NCBI RefSeq assembly: GCF_009711345.1
Contig: NZ_SMMA01000061.1
Coordinates: 1-64,000, forward strand
DNA from: Pseudovibrio flavus
GTDB taxonomy: Bacteria > Pseudomonadota > Alphaproteobacteria > Rhizobiales > Stappiaceae
Direction: 5' to 3'
DNA: 64,000 nt
Shown: positions 54,997-62,758 of the stretch, in pieces
How the letters are laid out: each line of letters opens with the position of its first letter
Numbering within the stretch: the first letter of the stretch is position 1
Made by a program: the position numbers and the translations under genes
The notes under the pieces: model-generated
Told to the model about the DNA's origin: nothing
Seen by the model: only the letters and a program-made list of their open reading frames with translations
The model's database searches: none

Positions 54997-55393
54997 GGGA
55001 GGCTTCCGAAATGGTTTGAACTCGAATTAGCCAAGCTTAGTAGCAGACCCAGTTCCTTTGCAAAGGTGGAATCCCGTCTATCCAATGATGAGAAGTCGCG
55101 GAGGTATGGGTTTGTGGGGAGGTGCTTTGGGGAAGAATTTGACAACTTCAAGTTGGTTGCAATTGATCCTTTAAGCCAGGGAGTAAAACTCTGTGCCGGT
55201 TGATGGTGAATTAATGGTGAAAATAAGCTAATAAAAACAGTTTTCTACAGGAAGGGCGTTGCCCGCCCGTACGGGGTGAACAGGAGAGAGTGGTTGAAAA
55301 AGCATTGTAGCAGAGGCCGTCGTAGGGCCTCTAGGTAAAGTCCGCCGGACTCTTAAATCGAAGAGATATTCCGGCTAAAAAGACATGCTAAAG
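54997..55393. promoter_or_regulatory. Region upstream of the second hsd operon
   Basis: About 400 bases between hsdM and the 163 aa gene. It must contain the hsdM promoter. A GC-rich block at 55256-55285 (GGGCGTTGCCCGCCCGTACGGGG) can fold into short hairpins and may be the terminator of the HEPN pair. No ORF is credible. Confidence 0.4.
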
Positions 55394-55885
55394 CTACAAA
55401 GAGCTAGAGATTGCTGGCCTAACATCGAACTCGAGAACACCCATAGTCAGTAATCTTTGATCCAGCCTCTTCGTAATATGCTTGCCACAGGTGACCAATC
55501 CCGAGTTGCGCTGCATCTTGCGAAATGTCCCACCCCGGGAATTCGACCCATCTGTAACGATCAGGCAGTGCTCCCTCGTCATCTTCGAAAGCACCATTGG
55601 AAAGATGCTTCGACCAAGCACGAAGACACCACTTCCACCCTCACCCGTACTGTCGCGACGATAGAAAAAGACATCTATATGAGGGACTTCCTTCAATGCG
55701 TCGCGAATATCCTTCCGCCAAAATATCCTGGTCGGACCTACATTACCTATTGCCGGGTCGTCACAAAGAGCTGGGCTCTTGTCACAAAAAATGATCTCAT
55801 CGACCAAACCCGCAAGAGCTGTCGATGGATCACGAATATCGTGTGCGCAGCAAGGATAAAAGCCAATCCGCCTCAAATCAGGCAA
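55394..55885 (-). CDS. Unknown protein (163 aa) paired with a HEPN protein
   Basis: 163 residues with a TTG start at 55885 overlapping the HEPN stop by 8 bases; the later TTG at LRRIGFY is an alternative. It reads IGFYPCCAHDIRDPSTALAG, VDEIIFCDKSPALCDD, an alternating hydrophobic core (GSGVFVLGRSIFPMVLSKMT, CLIVTDGSNSRGG) and ends SLV-like TMGVLEFDVRPAISS. The pattern suggests an alpha/beta Rossmann-like fold with conserved YPCCAHD and TDGS, perhaps a nucleotide-binding or nuclease partner. I do not recognise the family. The tight overlap argues for a functional pair with the HEPN protein. Confidence 0.6.
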   Translation of the reverse strand: MPDLRRIGFYPCCAHDIRDPSTALAGLVDEIIFCDKSPALCDDPAIGNVGPTRIFWRKDIRDALKEVPHIDVFFYRRDSTGEGGSGVFVLGRSIFPMVLSKMTREHCLIVTDGSNSRGGTFRKMQRNSGLVTCGKHITKRLDQRLLTMGVLEFDVRPAISSSL

Positions 55886-56579
55886 CCCGGTCGAGCTGCT
55901 GAAGCGCCCTGTTACTTGATTTCAGCAGAAGCTCGCACCAATCGTTCCAGAAAGCACCCAGAGCGTCGAGCCCGAATTCCATCACGATCCACCCAAGAAC
56001 AACTTCGCCACGGGCACCTGTCGTCCACTTCGAAACGAAGTAAACCCTGTCGATTTGATCTGAATGTTTCGCGAGACTTAGGCCTACGGGATCCGATTTG
56101 CAGCGTCTTTGCCCAGCTTGACCAGGTGACATGGGCAGTCCCCCTCCGTGAGCGAACGAGTTTCGGAGCGCCCTCATGACCCCATCGAGGCTCAAGTCGT
56201 CAATCGGTCTTACCTCGGCTCTTTTTAGCGAGGAGACAATGTTTCGTTCAGAGAGTCGACCTCTGAGGCTATCCTTTGGTACGCATAAATAGGTCCAATC
56301 GTTGTACGTGCGGAACTCCTCGAAGAAAACCTTACCATCAATTTGTACAGGGTTTGCGAGCTTGCTCGTGCAAGCTTTCCGCACCTTTTTCCAAGGGTCT
56401 TCTATTCTGAGCCCTTTGTCATTAGAGACGTCCCAGTCTCGTATACGATCCCGCACCAAAGCAAACCCGGTATTTATGAGAAGCAGGTGCCGCGTGACAT
56501 TCAGATCATCGTGCGCTTCATTCTTGAGAAGATCTTGACTTCGTTTGATAAGTGTCGAGACGAATCCATTATATTCCAT
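55878..56579 (-). CDS. HEPN-motif protein of unknown family
   Basis: 233 residues, ATG at 56579 with GGAGA about ten bases upstream. The protein is mostly helical. RALRNSFAHGGGL carries Arg139-His144, the RxxxxH signature of HEPN ribonucleases. The flanking sequence does not resemble the HEPN protein at 37659. The C-terminal half (VYFVSKWTTGARGEVVLGWI) is more beta-rich. It overlaps the 163 aa gene by 8 bases. A toxin or abortive-infection role is inferred from the motif and setting only. Confidence 0.6.
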   Translation of the reverse strand: MEYNGFVSTLIKRSQDLLKNEAHDDLNVTRHLLLINTGFALVRDRIRDWDVSNDKGLRIEDPWKKVRKACTSKLANPVQIDGKVFFEEFRTYNDWTYLCVPKDSLRGRLSERNIVSSLKRAEVRPIDDLSLDGVMRALRNSFAHGGGLPMSPGQAGQRRCKSDPVGLSLAKHSDQIDRVYFVSKWTTGARGEVVLGWIVMEFGLDALGAFWNDWCELLLKSSNRALQQLDRVA

Positions 56580-57635
56580 GAAGCAGAAGTCTCCACCTAT
56601 TCAGATATAGCCATTCCGTTTTTCTGGAATGGCATCTATGTGGAGGTTATCCGTTTTAAAATTGGCTTTGCATCACCAAAAAAGCACGGTGTCTGTCATC
56701 AGCACCTGGCGAACAAGTTTACGGATTTGAAGAGCGGAGTGTTTGGGCCCATGATCAGGACGATAGGGGGAAGTAATGGAGCAAAACACAAGGACCGCCA
56801 ACACTGCAGTTGAGAAGACGGGCAAGGATATTCCATTTTGATGGGCTTGATGATGGATATTTACTCGCAAACAAAATCCATATTTTACAACACCTACTAA
56901 GCAAAGGCTGTGCTCGGGTTGATGTCGGTATTGCTGTGATGATGAGTAGTGATTGGGTTGCTTCTTATGTCTAAGGAACCTCCGCGTAGCGGGGGTGGCA
57001 GTCTTGATTGGAAGTTGCGGGAAACACTGTTAGTCGTTCCATTAAAACGCGAATCAGAATTGCCAAAATTAGTCTTCGAAAAACAGTCATATTCTGCGCT
57101 GCGCCACACCCGCGGCGGGGTGCTTCACAAGGAACCTAAGCCGGGGAGAGTAGAGCATGCGTCCCTAGCTCATCAGTTAATGGCCCACTCCTCAGTCCCA
57201 TGTGAGTCTGTGCCATGTCCCTTGAGGCAGGCTCTGCCTAAACTCTCTACCTCTGCTCTTGTCTGTTGGTGAAGGGTTGTTGTTTTTGGGTATAGAACGA
57301 CTTAGCCCCGTGTCCGGGGATCAGTCTCCATACCCTTGGTGGTCTTGTCCGATGGAGCCGGGCCGCCGCCTAGGGTCCCAACGGTCAATACCAGTGCCGA
57401 GGGTTGCTCCCTACTTTAACATGAGAACTGGTTTTCTCATGGCCGCACCCCTCGGAGCTTTAGAACCGGGGTTTCTGTTTGCGGCGCCCCACAGTACAGA
57501 AGGACGTGTCAAGCACGCGAACAGCGCTGCCGTCATTGTACGTTTCGTACAAGCCTTAACCGACCACTGTTCTAGAGTTGGTAGGTTCTCGCACTAGATT
57601 GCGCGAGGAACCAATCCAGATACTATTTTCTAAAA
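56580..57635. ncRNA. Hairpin-rich stretch without a credible gene (structured RNA candidate)
   Basis: About 1.05 kb between the HEPN pair and the AlpA gene. The inner 0.7 kb is dense in perfect stems: CCTCCGC-GTA-GCGGGGG at 56978-56994; AGGCAG-GCT-CTGCCT at 57225-57239; an 8-bp stem CATGAGAA/TTCTCATG at 57420-57441; a nested GCCGCA/TGCGGC and CCCC/GGGG structure at 57442-57485; TTGTACG-TTT-CGTACAA at 57536-57552. Short ORFs here lack family likeness and good start signals. A large structured RNA or a replication/recombination control region are both possible; the strand is unknown. Confidence 0.4.
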
Positions 57636-57869
57636 TTAATAAAGATCCGCGCCGCGGGCCTTCTCCCATTCCTCCACTTCAGGGAGGCGCCAGCGCGTGC
57701 AGCGTGGCGAGAGTTTAACTGGTTTAGGAAAAGTAGGGTCGCTTTCAATCCAGCGCCAAATGGTTTGCCGGGAGACGGACCAACGTTCGGCCAATTGTTT
57801 GTCGGAAACGTACACATTGCTCAAATTTATCACCCTTAATGTCGATGGGAGAAAACAGGGTGACCGCAA
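57636..57869 (-). CDS. AlpA-like phage/island transcriptional regulator
   Basis: Up to 77 residues; the conserved part begins at YVSDKQLAERWSVSRQTIWRW, a MerR-like winged helix typical of AlpA regulators, and ends with WRLPEVEEWEKAR. The start is uncertain: ATG 57869, or a TTG nearer the motif with AAGGG upstream. AlpA proteins activate integrase or excision genes in P4-like satellites; here it lies 150 bases downstream of the integrase on the same strand, so it may control excision. Confidence 0.8.
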   Translation of the reverse strand: MRSPCFLPSTLRVINLSNVYVSDKQLAERWSVSRQTIWRWIESDPTFPKPVKLSPRCTRWRLPEVEEWEKARGADLY

Positions 57870-58021
57870 TGTTACGTAGTGTCTACTGCAGCAAAGACTG
57901 CGTTCCTGTACAATGTTTATCAGGGATGAAAGAAACGTAGTTCGATAAAATTATTCCTTGAATTGCCATACTATGATGGCGTCTAGCAAAATAATTCGCT
58001 GAAGACGGGATTTTCTAGAAA

Positions 58022-59317
58022 CTAATTTTCACAAATAGTTATGGGGATAACGTTTCCTGCACGTAATCCAGAGAGGTGCAGAGCCCAGTCAGATATCATA
58101 TGGCGACGACGCTCCAAGAGATCTGTTCGCATGTATGCCCGCTCTACCTCGGTTCCAACTTTGTGCGCTAACGCAATCTCTGCCATCTCCCATGGGTAAC
58201 CAGTCTCGGCAGCCCAGTTTCTGAATGTGGAGCGTAAACCGTGCGGCACCGCTGGGCGTTTACTTTGTGGATCTAGCCATCCCTCTCCGCCAGTCTCAGT
58301 CGAACGAGCATGCATTCGTCTCATTACGCCGCTGATGCTCATATCAGACAGGACCTTGCCCCGTGGCCCGGCGAAGAGAAATGGAGAGCTCAGCTGTTTC
58401 GGCAGGGACTCTACAAGTGCAACAGCAGCTTGCGAAAGAGGGACACGATGCTTCCTCTTCATCTTGGTTCTCTGTGCTGGAACGGTCCAGATACCAGACT
58501 TAAGGTCTAGCTCATCCCAAGTTGCAAACCTCACCTCGCCAGAGCGAGAGGCGCATAGCACAGCAAACTCAAGCGCTCGAGCGGCTATACCCGGTTGCGA
58601 TTTCAGGCAATCGAACCAGTCCGCAACCTCATCAACGGCAACTGCTGGCCAATTGCGCTTCTGTGCTAATTTGTTTGGCGCTGGCAGTAGCTCTTTAAGA
58701 TTACCTTTCCACCGAGCTGGATTTTCACCTGACCTTCGGCCGCTGACCGTCGCCCAGGAAAGGACAGCCTCAATCCTTCCCCGTAGGCGTGAGGCCGTCT
58801 CAGTTTTCTCCTGCCATATCGGTTGTAGCACACGTAGAATATCTTGAGTTGTAATCTCGTGGACGTAAAGACTGCCAATGTGAGGGACTGCATAAGTGCG
58901 TAGGGTACTTGTCCATTGCGCCTTGTGTTTCGGATTGGAGAGTTCCTGCTCCTTGATATCCATATATAATTCGATGGCTTTCTCGAACGTCAACCCTCGC
59001 CGTTGCACAGCGGCAAGTTCAGCCTTTTGTCTTTTTCGTGTTTCGACCGGATCATTGCCTGACGCGATCAGCTCTTTCTGGTCACGAGCGATTTGACGAG
59101 CTTGCGCCAGGGGCACGTCTGGATATCCCCCTAGTCCGATGTCACGGCGCTTCTCTCCGATTTTAACACGAAGTATCCAAGACTTCGCACCAGTCTTCGA
59201 TACTTGCAATGCCAACCCAGATACACCACCCACGAAATAGAGCGTATTGTGTTGATTGCCCTTATATTGAAGCCGTTTGACCTCTAATGCTGATAGCTCT
59301 TTAGCTTTGCGCGGCAT
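58022..59317 (-). CDS. P4-type tyrosine integrase
   Basis: 431 residues with an N-terminal arm-binding domain (SALEVKRLQYKGN, GLALQVSKTGAKSWILR), core-binding region around 110-200 and a C-terminal catalytic domain with LCASRSGEVR, PHGLRSTFRNWA (HxLR) and ALAHKVGTEVERAYMR (nucleophile Tyr). All catalytic residues are present. The gene reads inward from the right end, the arm-site doublet begins 4 bases upstream of its start, and attR lies 150 bases upstream. The enzyme would integrate at tRNA-Ser. Confidence 0.95.
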   Translation of the reverse strand: MPRKAKELSALEVKRLQYKGNQHNTLYFVGGVSGLALQVSKTGAKSWILRVKIGEKRRDIGLGGYPDVPLAQARQIARDQKELIASGNDPVETRKRQKAELAAVQRRGLTFEKAIELYMDIKEQELSNPKHKAQWTSTLRTYAVPHIGSLYVHEITTQDILRVLQPIWQEKTETASRLRGRIEAVLSWATVSGRRSGENPARWKGNLKELLPAPNKLAQKRNWPAVAVDEVADWFDCLKSQPGIAARALEFAVLCASRSGEVRFATWDELDLKSGIWTVPAQRTKMKRKHRVPLSQAAVALVESLPKQLSSPFLFAGPRGKVLSDMSISGVMRRMHARSTETGGEGWLDPQSKRPAVPHGLRSTFRNWAAETGYPWEMAEIALAHKVGTEVERAYMRTDLLERRRHMISDWALHLSGLRAGNVIPITICEN

Positions 59318-59320
59318 ACC

Positions 59321-59342
59321 CTACCCATCATCCTACCCATCA
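59321..59342 (+). repeat. Integrase arm-site candidate, right end
   Basis: CTACCCATCAT, two bases, then CTACCCATCA: two near-perfect direct repeats directly in front of the integrase start. The same pair occurs at 37543-37564. Confidence 0.65.
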
Positions 59343-59461
59343 TAAATAAAGTGATATCATGTTACGCTATATTACGTAGCTGAACAATGGATTATAATAA
59401 GCCTATGATAAGTATAGGTTTAATGTACGTCCTGTGACGCTACATGACGAGATGATGGCGG

Positions 59462-59476
59462 CCACCCTCTCCGCCA
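59462..59476 (+). other. attR of the tRNA-Ser composite island
   Basis: CCACCCTCTCCGCCA, identical to the tRNA-Ser 3' end at 37476-37490, with no tRNA body in front of it. It closes the island; native sequence resumes after it. Confidence 0.85.
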
Positions 59477-59537
59477 TTTGTTATCTTATTGATAACAAAG
59501 AAAAACAACTCGCTGCAAGGCGGGTTTTTCTTTGCCC
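59477..59537 (+). terminator. Displaced tRNA-Ser terminator region
   Basis: Immediately after attR, TTTGTTATC/GATAACAAA forms a 9-bp stem (59477-59499), then CTCGC...GCGGG with a T-run (59509-59531) makes an intrinsic terminator. In the pre-integration chromosome these would directly follow tRNA-Ser and end its transcript; the island has moved them 22 kb away. Confidence 0.6.
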
Positions 59538-59670
59538 AATGGCCTAGTTGGCAATTAAAAAACACCTAATGGGTGGAGCTGCTTCTTGCTGCAGGACCAA
59601 CCACTTTGGCATTAAAAAAGACCCTGAATTACTTCAGGGCCTCAGATCTGTTTTCATACATATTGAAAGT

Positions 59671-60933
59671 TCACAGGACCTTTTGCTCTCTATTCAAGCT
59701 TGGCCACAACCAGCAGGCGACCAGTCCATAGACGCCGCCAAGGGCGATAAATAGCAGCTCCCCATAGCTCGGTGCGAAATCTCGAACGCGCCACTTTTTC
59801 ATTGCAAGAACGAAGCCCAAGACCAGAAGGTTACCGACTAGAAAAGCTTGCATATTGATGACGGGATTTAGCTGAATGTAACGGGTATTATCCGCAGACA
59901 TCTGAAGCTCAAAGGGAACCAGAAAGTGCCAAACCTCGTCCACAAGGCGTGGCTCCGCTATTGCCATCGTCCGCTGATAAGTGGCAATGCTAGTGAAATC
60001 GCGGTCCATTGCTACTGAGTAAATGCGCTCATTGTCTGAGTAAATTGCGGTTCTGTAGAGTGGATCAAAAATAACCTTTAGTTCCATGCTGTCAGCATCA
60101 AAATCAGGAAGCTGCAGCGGAATAAGGTCAAAGTTCCCTTCTGTCAGCAGATACACTTCATCTTCAGTACCAATCACGATTCCGAGAATTTCTCTCTGTT
60201 TGCTTTCGGTGATGGCTACGTGCCGCACTTCAAGGCCCGATGGTAGCTCGATGCGATTAATAACAGCCTCTCCATCACGCTTTTTAAGCTTAAACAGTGC
60301 TCCGTTGCTGTCTTGAAGCAAGAACCCAGAATCGTAAGCCTTCAAAATCGATACGCGGCCAAAGACTTGGCTAACAGGGAACTCGAAGCCGGCACCGGCC
60401 AGTGCCTGTGTGAACTGATCGGTCAATGCCGGGTCGAAGGCATTAAGATCACTGTCTACGAATTCCAATTGATCAGATGGCCTGAAGACATTCGTTGGGA
60501 AGCTTAAGCGAACACGCCCGGGATTAGATTCCAGCAAGGGAAAGAGTTGTACACGCGGCGAGTTGCCAGCGAGGTCTCGAGGTTTGATTTCTACCACCAT
60601 TCGCTCGCTGCGGATCGCCTGCTTGTCATAGGTATTCCCATCTATCACCAATGGAAGATGGCCCCACATCTCCATATTTTTGTAATAGATGAACGGGTTG
60701 AGGAACTCGAATTCCTTGCGCGAGTAATCGTTTCCTTTGGCGTCACGGTAAGCCAACTGGTGCCCCTCGCCCACTAGCTCTTTGTAGACAAACTCTTTGA
60801 TCGTAGGGCTGTAAAACAAATGGGTTTTCCCGAACCGCTCTTCAAAGAGCATGGTGTGGAGCATCGGAAGCCAAATAGCCAAAAGCAAGGTGGTAAGCAT
60901 CATCAAGCTGATGCGTGCAATACGGGTAGACAT
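59671..60933 (-). CDS. DUF4857-domain membrane protein
   Basis: 420 residues. One N-terminal membrane segment (about 8-27) is followed by a large extracytoplasmic beta-rich domain with the FYSPTIKEFVYKE stretch typical of DUF4857. Two C-terminal membrane helices (about 358-408, MQAFLVGNLLVLGFVLAMKKW and LLFIALGGVYGLVACWLW) end the protein. The genes upstream encode an ABC permease and ATPase, so it probably forms part of an ABC-type export or sensing complex; it is the last gene of the FeoB-led run. Substrate unknown. Confidence 0.8.
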   Translation of the reverse strand: MSTRIARISLMMLTTLLLAIWLPMLHTMLFEERFGKTHLFYSPTIKEFVYKELVGEGHQLAYRDAKGNDYSRKEFEFLNPFIYYKNMEMWGHLPLVIDGNTYDKQAIRSERMVVEIKPRDLAGNSPRVQLFPLLESNPGRVRLSFPTNVFRPSDQLEFVDSDLNAFDPALTDQFTQALAGAGFEFPVSQVFGRVSILKAYDSGFLLQDSNGALFKLKKRDGEAVINRIELPSGLEVRHVAITESKQREILGIVIGTEDEVYLLTEGNFDLIPLQLPDFDADSMELKVIFDPLYRTAIYSDNERIYSVAMDRDFTSIATYQRTMAIAEPRLVDEVWHFLVPFELQMSADNTRYIQLNPVINMQAFLVGNLLVLGFVLAMKKWRVRDFAPSYGELLFIALGGVYGLVACWLWPSLNREQKVL

Positions 60934-60939
60934 CGCGGC

Positions 60940-61605
60940 TCAGCTCCGATGACGGTATCGATAGGCGGGATAAATGACGCTTGCAGGAAACAGCATAGCG
61001 GCGGCAATAAGCACAGGCAGGATCTGATCATATTCCTGATAACCCCGCTCATTATAAAGCAGGCCAAGAAATGCACATCCCAGAAGCGCATAGGCTACTC
61101 TTTTAACAGGCTGCGGTTCGAGCATCACAAGCGCAACCGAGAAATAAGCAACCCAACCTGCAAGTAACCATGGAGCAGCAGTAAGTACCGCACTTACACC
61201 AGCCTCAAACGGAAACCACAGGGTGACGATGCAAAACAGACCAATCGCGATGATAAAAGCGATTACAGCACCCAGTGCCGCCCCAATACCAACCCAAGAC
61301 CAAACCTGAATATCGGCACGAACGGGCAAATGGAACGACAGCCGGAAACGATTGTTGACCATCTCAGGCAAAAACTGTGCCGCAGCAATTGCGCCGCCAC
61401 TAAGCACCGCGAGATATTTGACATCGCCATATAAAATACGCCGAAGTTCGAAGCTCCAGTACCAGATCATCTCCGAATGCTCGTTATGAAACTGGTGGCG
61501 CATGCCCAAATAGAGATAGAGGAGAGCTGCAAGATTAAGGGCAAGAATGAGAAACCAGACTTTGCGAACCTTAATCCACTCTTTTAGAAACAACGCTTGC
61601 AACAT
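60940..61605 (-). CDS. ABC-type transporter permease subunit
   Basis: 221 residues with about six membrane helices (first at 13-35, FLILALNLAALLYLYLG). It opens MLQALFLKEWIKVRKVW, which resembles ABC-2 permeases associated with NosDFY-like systems. GGAIAAAQFLPEM and a YPAYRYRHRS end are also visible. It lies 6 bases upstream of the DUF4857 gene and 2 bases from the ATPase gene. It should form the channel of the same complex. Confidence 0.8.
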   Translation of the reverse strand: MLQALFLKEWIKVRKVWFLILALNLAALLYLYLGMRHQFHNEHSEMIWYWSFELRRILYGDVKYLAVLSGGAIAAAQFLPEMVNNRFRLSFHLPVRADIQVWSWVGIGAALGAVIAFIIAIGLFCIVTLWFPFEAGVSAVLTAAPWLLAGWVAYFSVALVMLEPQPVKRVAYALLGCAFLGLLYNERGYQEYDQILPVLIAAAMLFPASVIYPAYRYRHRS

Positions 61606-61607
61606 GC

Positions 61608-62546
61608 CTAGTATTTCCCGGTCAGGCCAATGAAGGCATCTTCTAGGCTCATATCAATCTGCTCACCGATGGCCACATTAGGGTAAAGGTGGGCCATATG
61701 CGCGCGCACCTGCTCGCGGTCACCGAAGCTAAAGAGCTTTGGAGATTGTCCAACCAGATCGACATTCCTGATAACATTGTCTTTTTGAAACTGAACGCCT
61801 GCGACATTCTTTATTTCAAAACATCTGAAGTTCGAAGAAAAACAGGAGAGCGGCATCTGGATCAATTCACCACCTCGCTGCAAGAAAATCACATCATCAA
61901 CGAGCTTTTCCATGTCCTGAATGACATGGGATGTAACGAAGACAGTCTTGTTTCCTTCAGCCAGAAAGTCTCGCAGAAAATCCAAAAAGAGATGACGGTA
62001 GCCGGGGTCAAGACCCATAGAGTAGTCATCAAGGATCATCAACTCTGGATCTTGAGCAAAGATCAGGCCCAAAACCACCTGAGATCGCTGGCCGCAAGAC
62101 ATGTTTCCAATGACATGGCTGTGGGGCAAGCCCAGTCGGTCAACCAGATCATAAAAAATTTCACGTCGCCACTTTGGGTAAAATGGCGCATAAAACTTCT
62201 CGATTTGGCTGATTGTCATGAACTCGTAGGCAAGATGTCCTTCAAACAGCAGCCCAATTCGTGCCCTCGTAGCAGCACTAAGCAAATGAGACTGTTCGCC
62301 CAGAACCTCGCACCGACCACCTACCGGTTTCAAGAACCCCATTAGGATCTTGATCAGGGTCGTTTTGCCAACACCATTCTTACCAAGAAGAGCAACAACG
62401 CGCCCTTTCGGGACACTGAAATTTAGGTTTTCGTAGATTGTTCTCTTGCCATACCGATGGGTTAATCCCTTCACCGAGATAGCCGCCTCGTGGGAGCAGC
62501 AGCAGGATTTAACCTGCTGCGCCTTACCGGTATTTTGCGAAACCAT
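61608..62546 (-). CDS. ABC transporter ATP-binding protein with Cys-rich N-terminus
   Basis: 312 residues. The N-terminus has VKSCCCSHEAA, three consecutive cysteines before the ATPase domain. Walker A is LLGKNGVGKTT, the signature MSCGQRSQVVLG, Walker B LMILDDYSMGLD. The usual catalytic Glu after Walker B is Asp (ILDDY instead of LLDEP), which often lowers turnover. H-loop is FVTSHVIQD. It lies directly downstream of the Cys-rich FeoB-associated gene (one base overlap). The cysteines may bind metal; iron-linked regulation is inference. Confidence 0.88.
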   Translation of the reverse strand: MVSQNTGKAQQVKSCCCSHEAAISVKGLTHRYGKRTIYENLNFSVPKGRVVALLGKNGVGKTTLIKILMGFLKPVGGRCEVLGEQSHLLSAATRARIGLLFEGHLAYEFMTISQIEKFYAPFYPKWRREIFYDLVDRLGLPHSHVIGNMSCGQRSQVVLGLIFAQDPELMILDDYSMGLDPGYRHLFLDFLRDFLAEGNKTVFVTSHVIQDMEKLVDDVIFLQRGGELIQMPLSCFSSNFRCFEIKNVAGVQFQKDNVIRNVDLVGQSPKLFSFGDREQVRAHMAHLYPNVAIGEQIDMSLEDAFIGLTGKY

Positions 62547-62758
62547 CAGTGATCTCGCATTTCAGGCTTACCATCGCTGCTTGCCTCAGGCGCGCATCCG
62601 GAACAGCAGGATTTCTCTTGCGAACAAGAGCCGCAGGACCCGCGCTTAAGCCATAGCTTTCTATAGAGATAGACAATCGCGATTAGAGTAATACCAATGA
62701 AGACAAGGTAGTCTGTCCACGCATTGGCACTCGAGGCTAAAAGGCTTGTTTCACTCAT
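62546..62758 (-). CDS. FeoB-associated Cys-rich membrane protein
   Basis: 70 residues. A membrane helix (about 16-35, LVFIGITLIAIVYLYRKLW) is followed by a cysteine-rich tail GSCGSCSQEKSCCSGCAPEA. Proteins of this kind (FeoB-associated Cys-rich family) sit at the end of feo operons and are thought to help FeoB. The start overlaps the feoB stop by 4 bases, and the stop overlaps the ATPase start. Confidence 0.88.
   Translation of the reverse strand: MSETSLLASSANAWTDYLVFIGITLIAIVYLYRKLWLKRGSCGSCSQEKSCCSGCAPEASSDGKPEMRDH

Noticed and set aside
55457-56179. Plus-strand 240-residue frame opposite the HEPN pair
   Set aside because: Low-quality composition and no family pattern; the minus-strand HEPN motif and overlapping starts are better supported.
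56978-56994. Hairpin resembling a CRISPR repeat stem
   Set aside because: Single copy with no spacer periodicity or cas genes; no array.
57259-57597. 112-residue plus-strand frame in the hairpin-rich region
   Set aside because: Pro/Gly/Arg-rich translation typical of structured DNA read as protein; no ribosome site.
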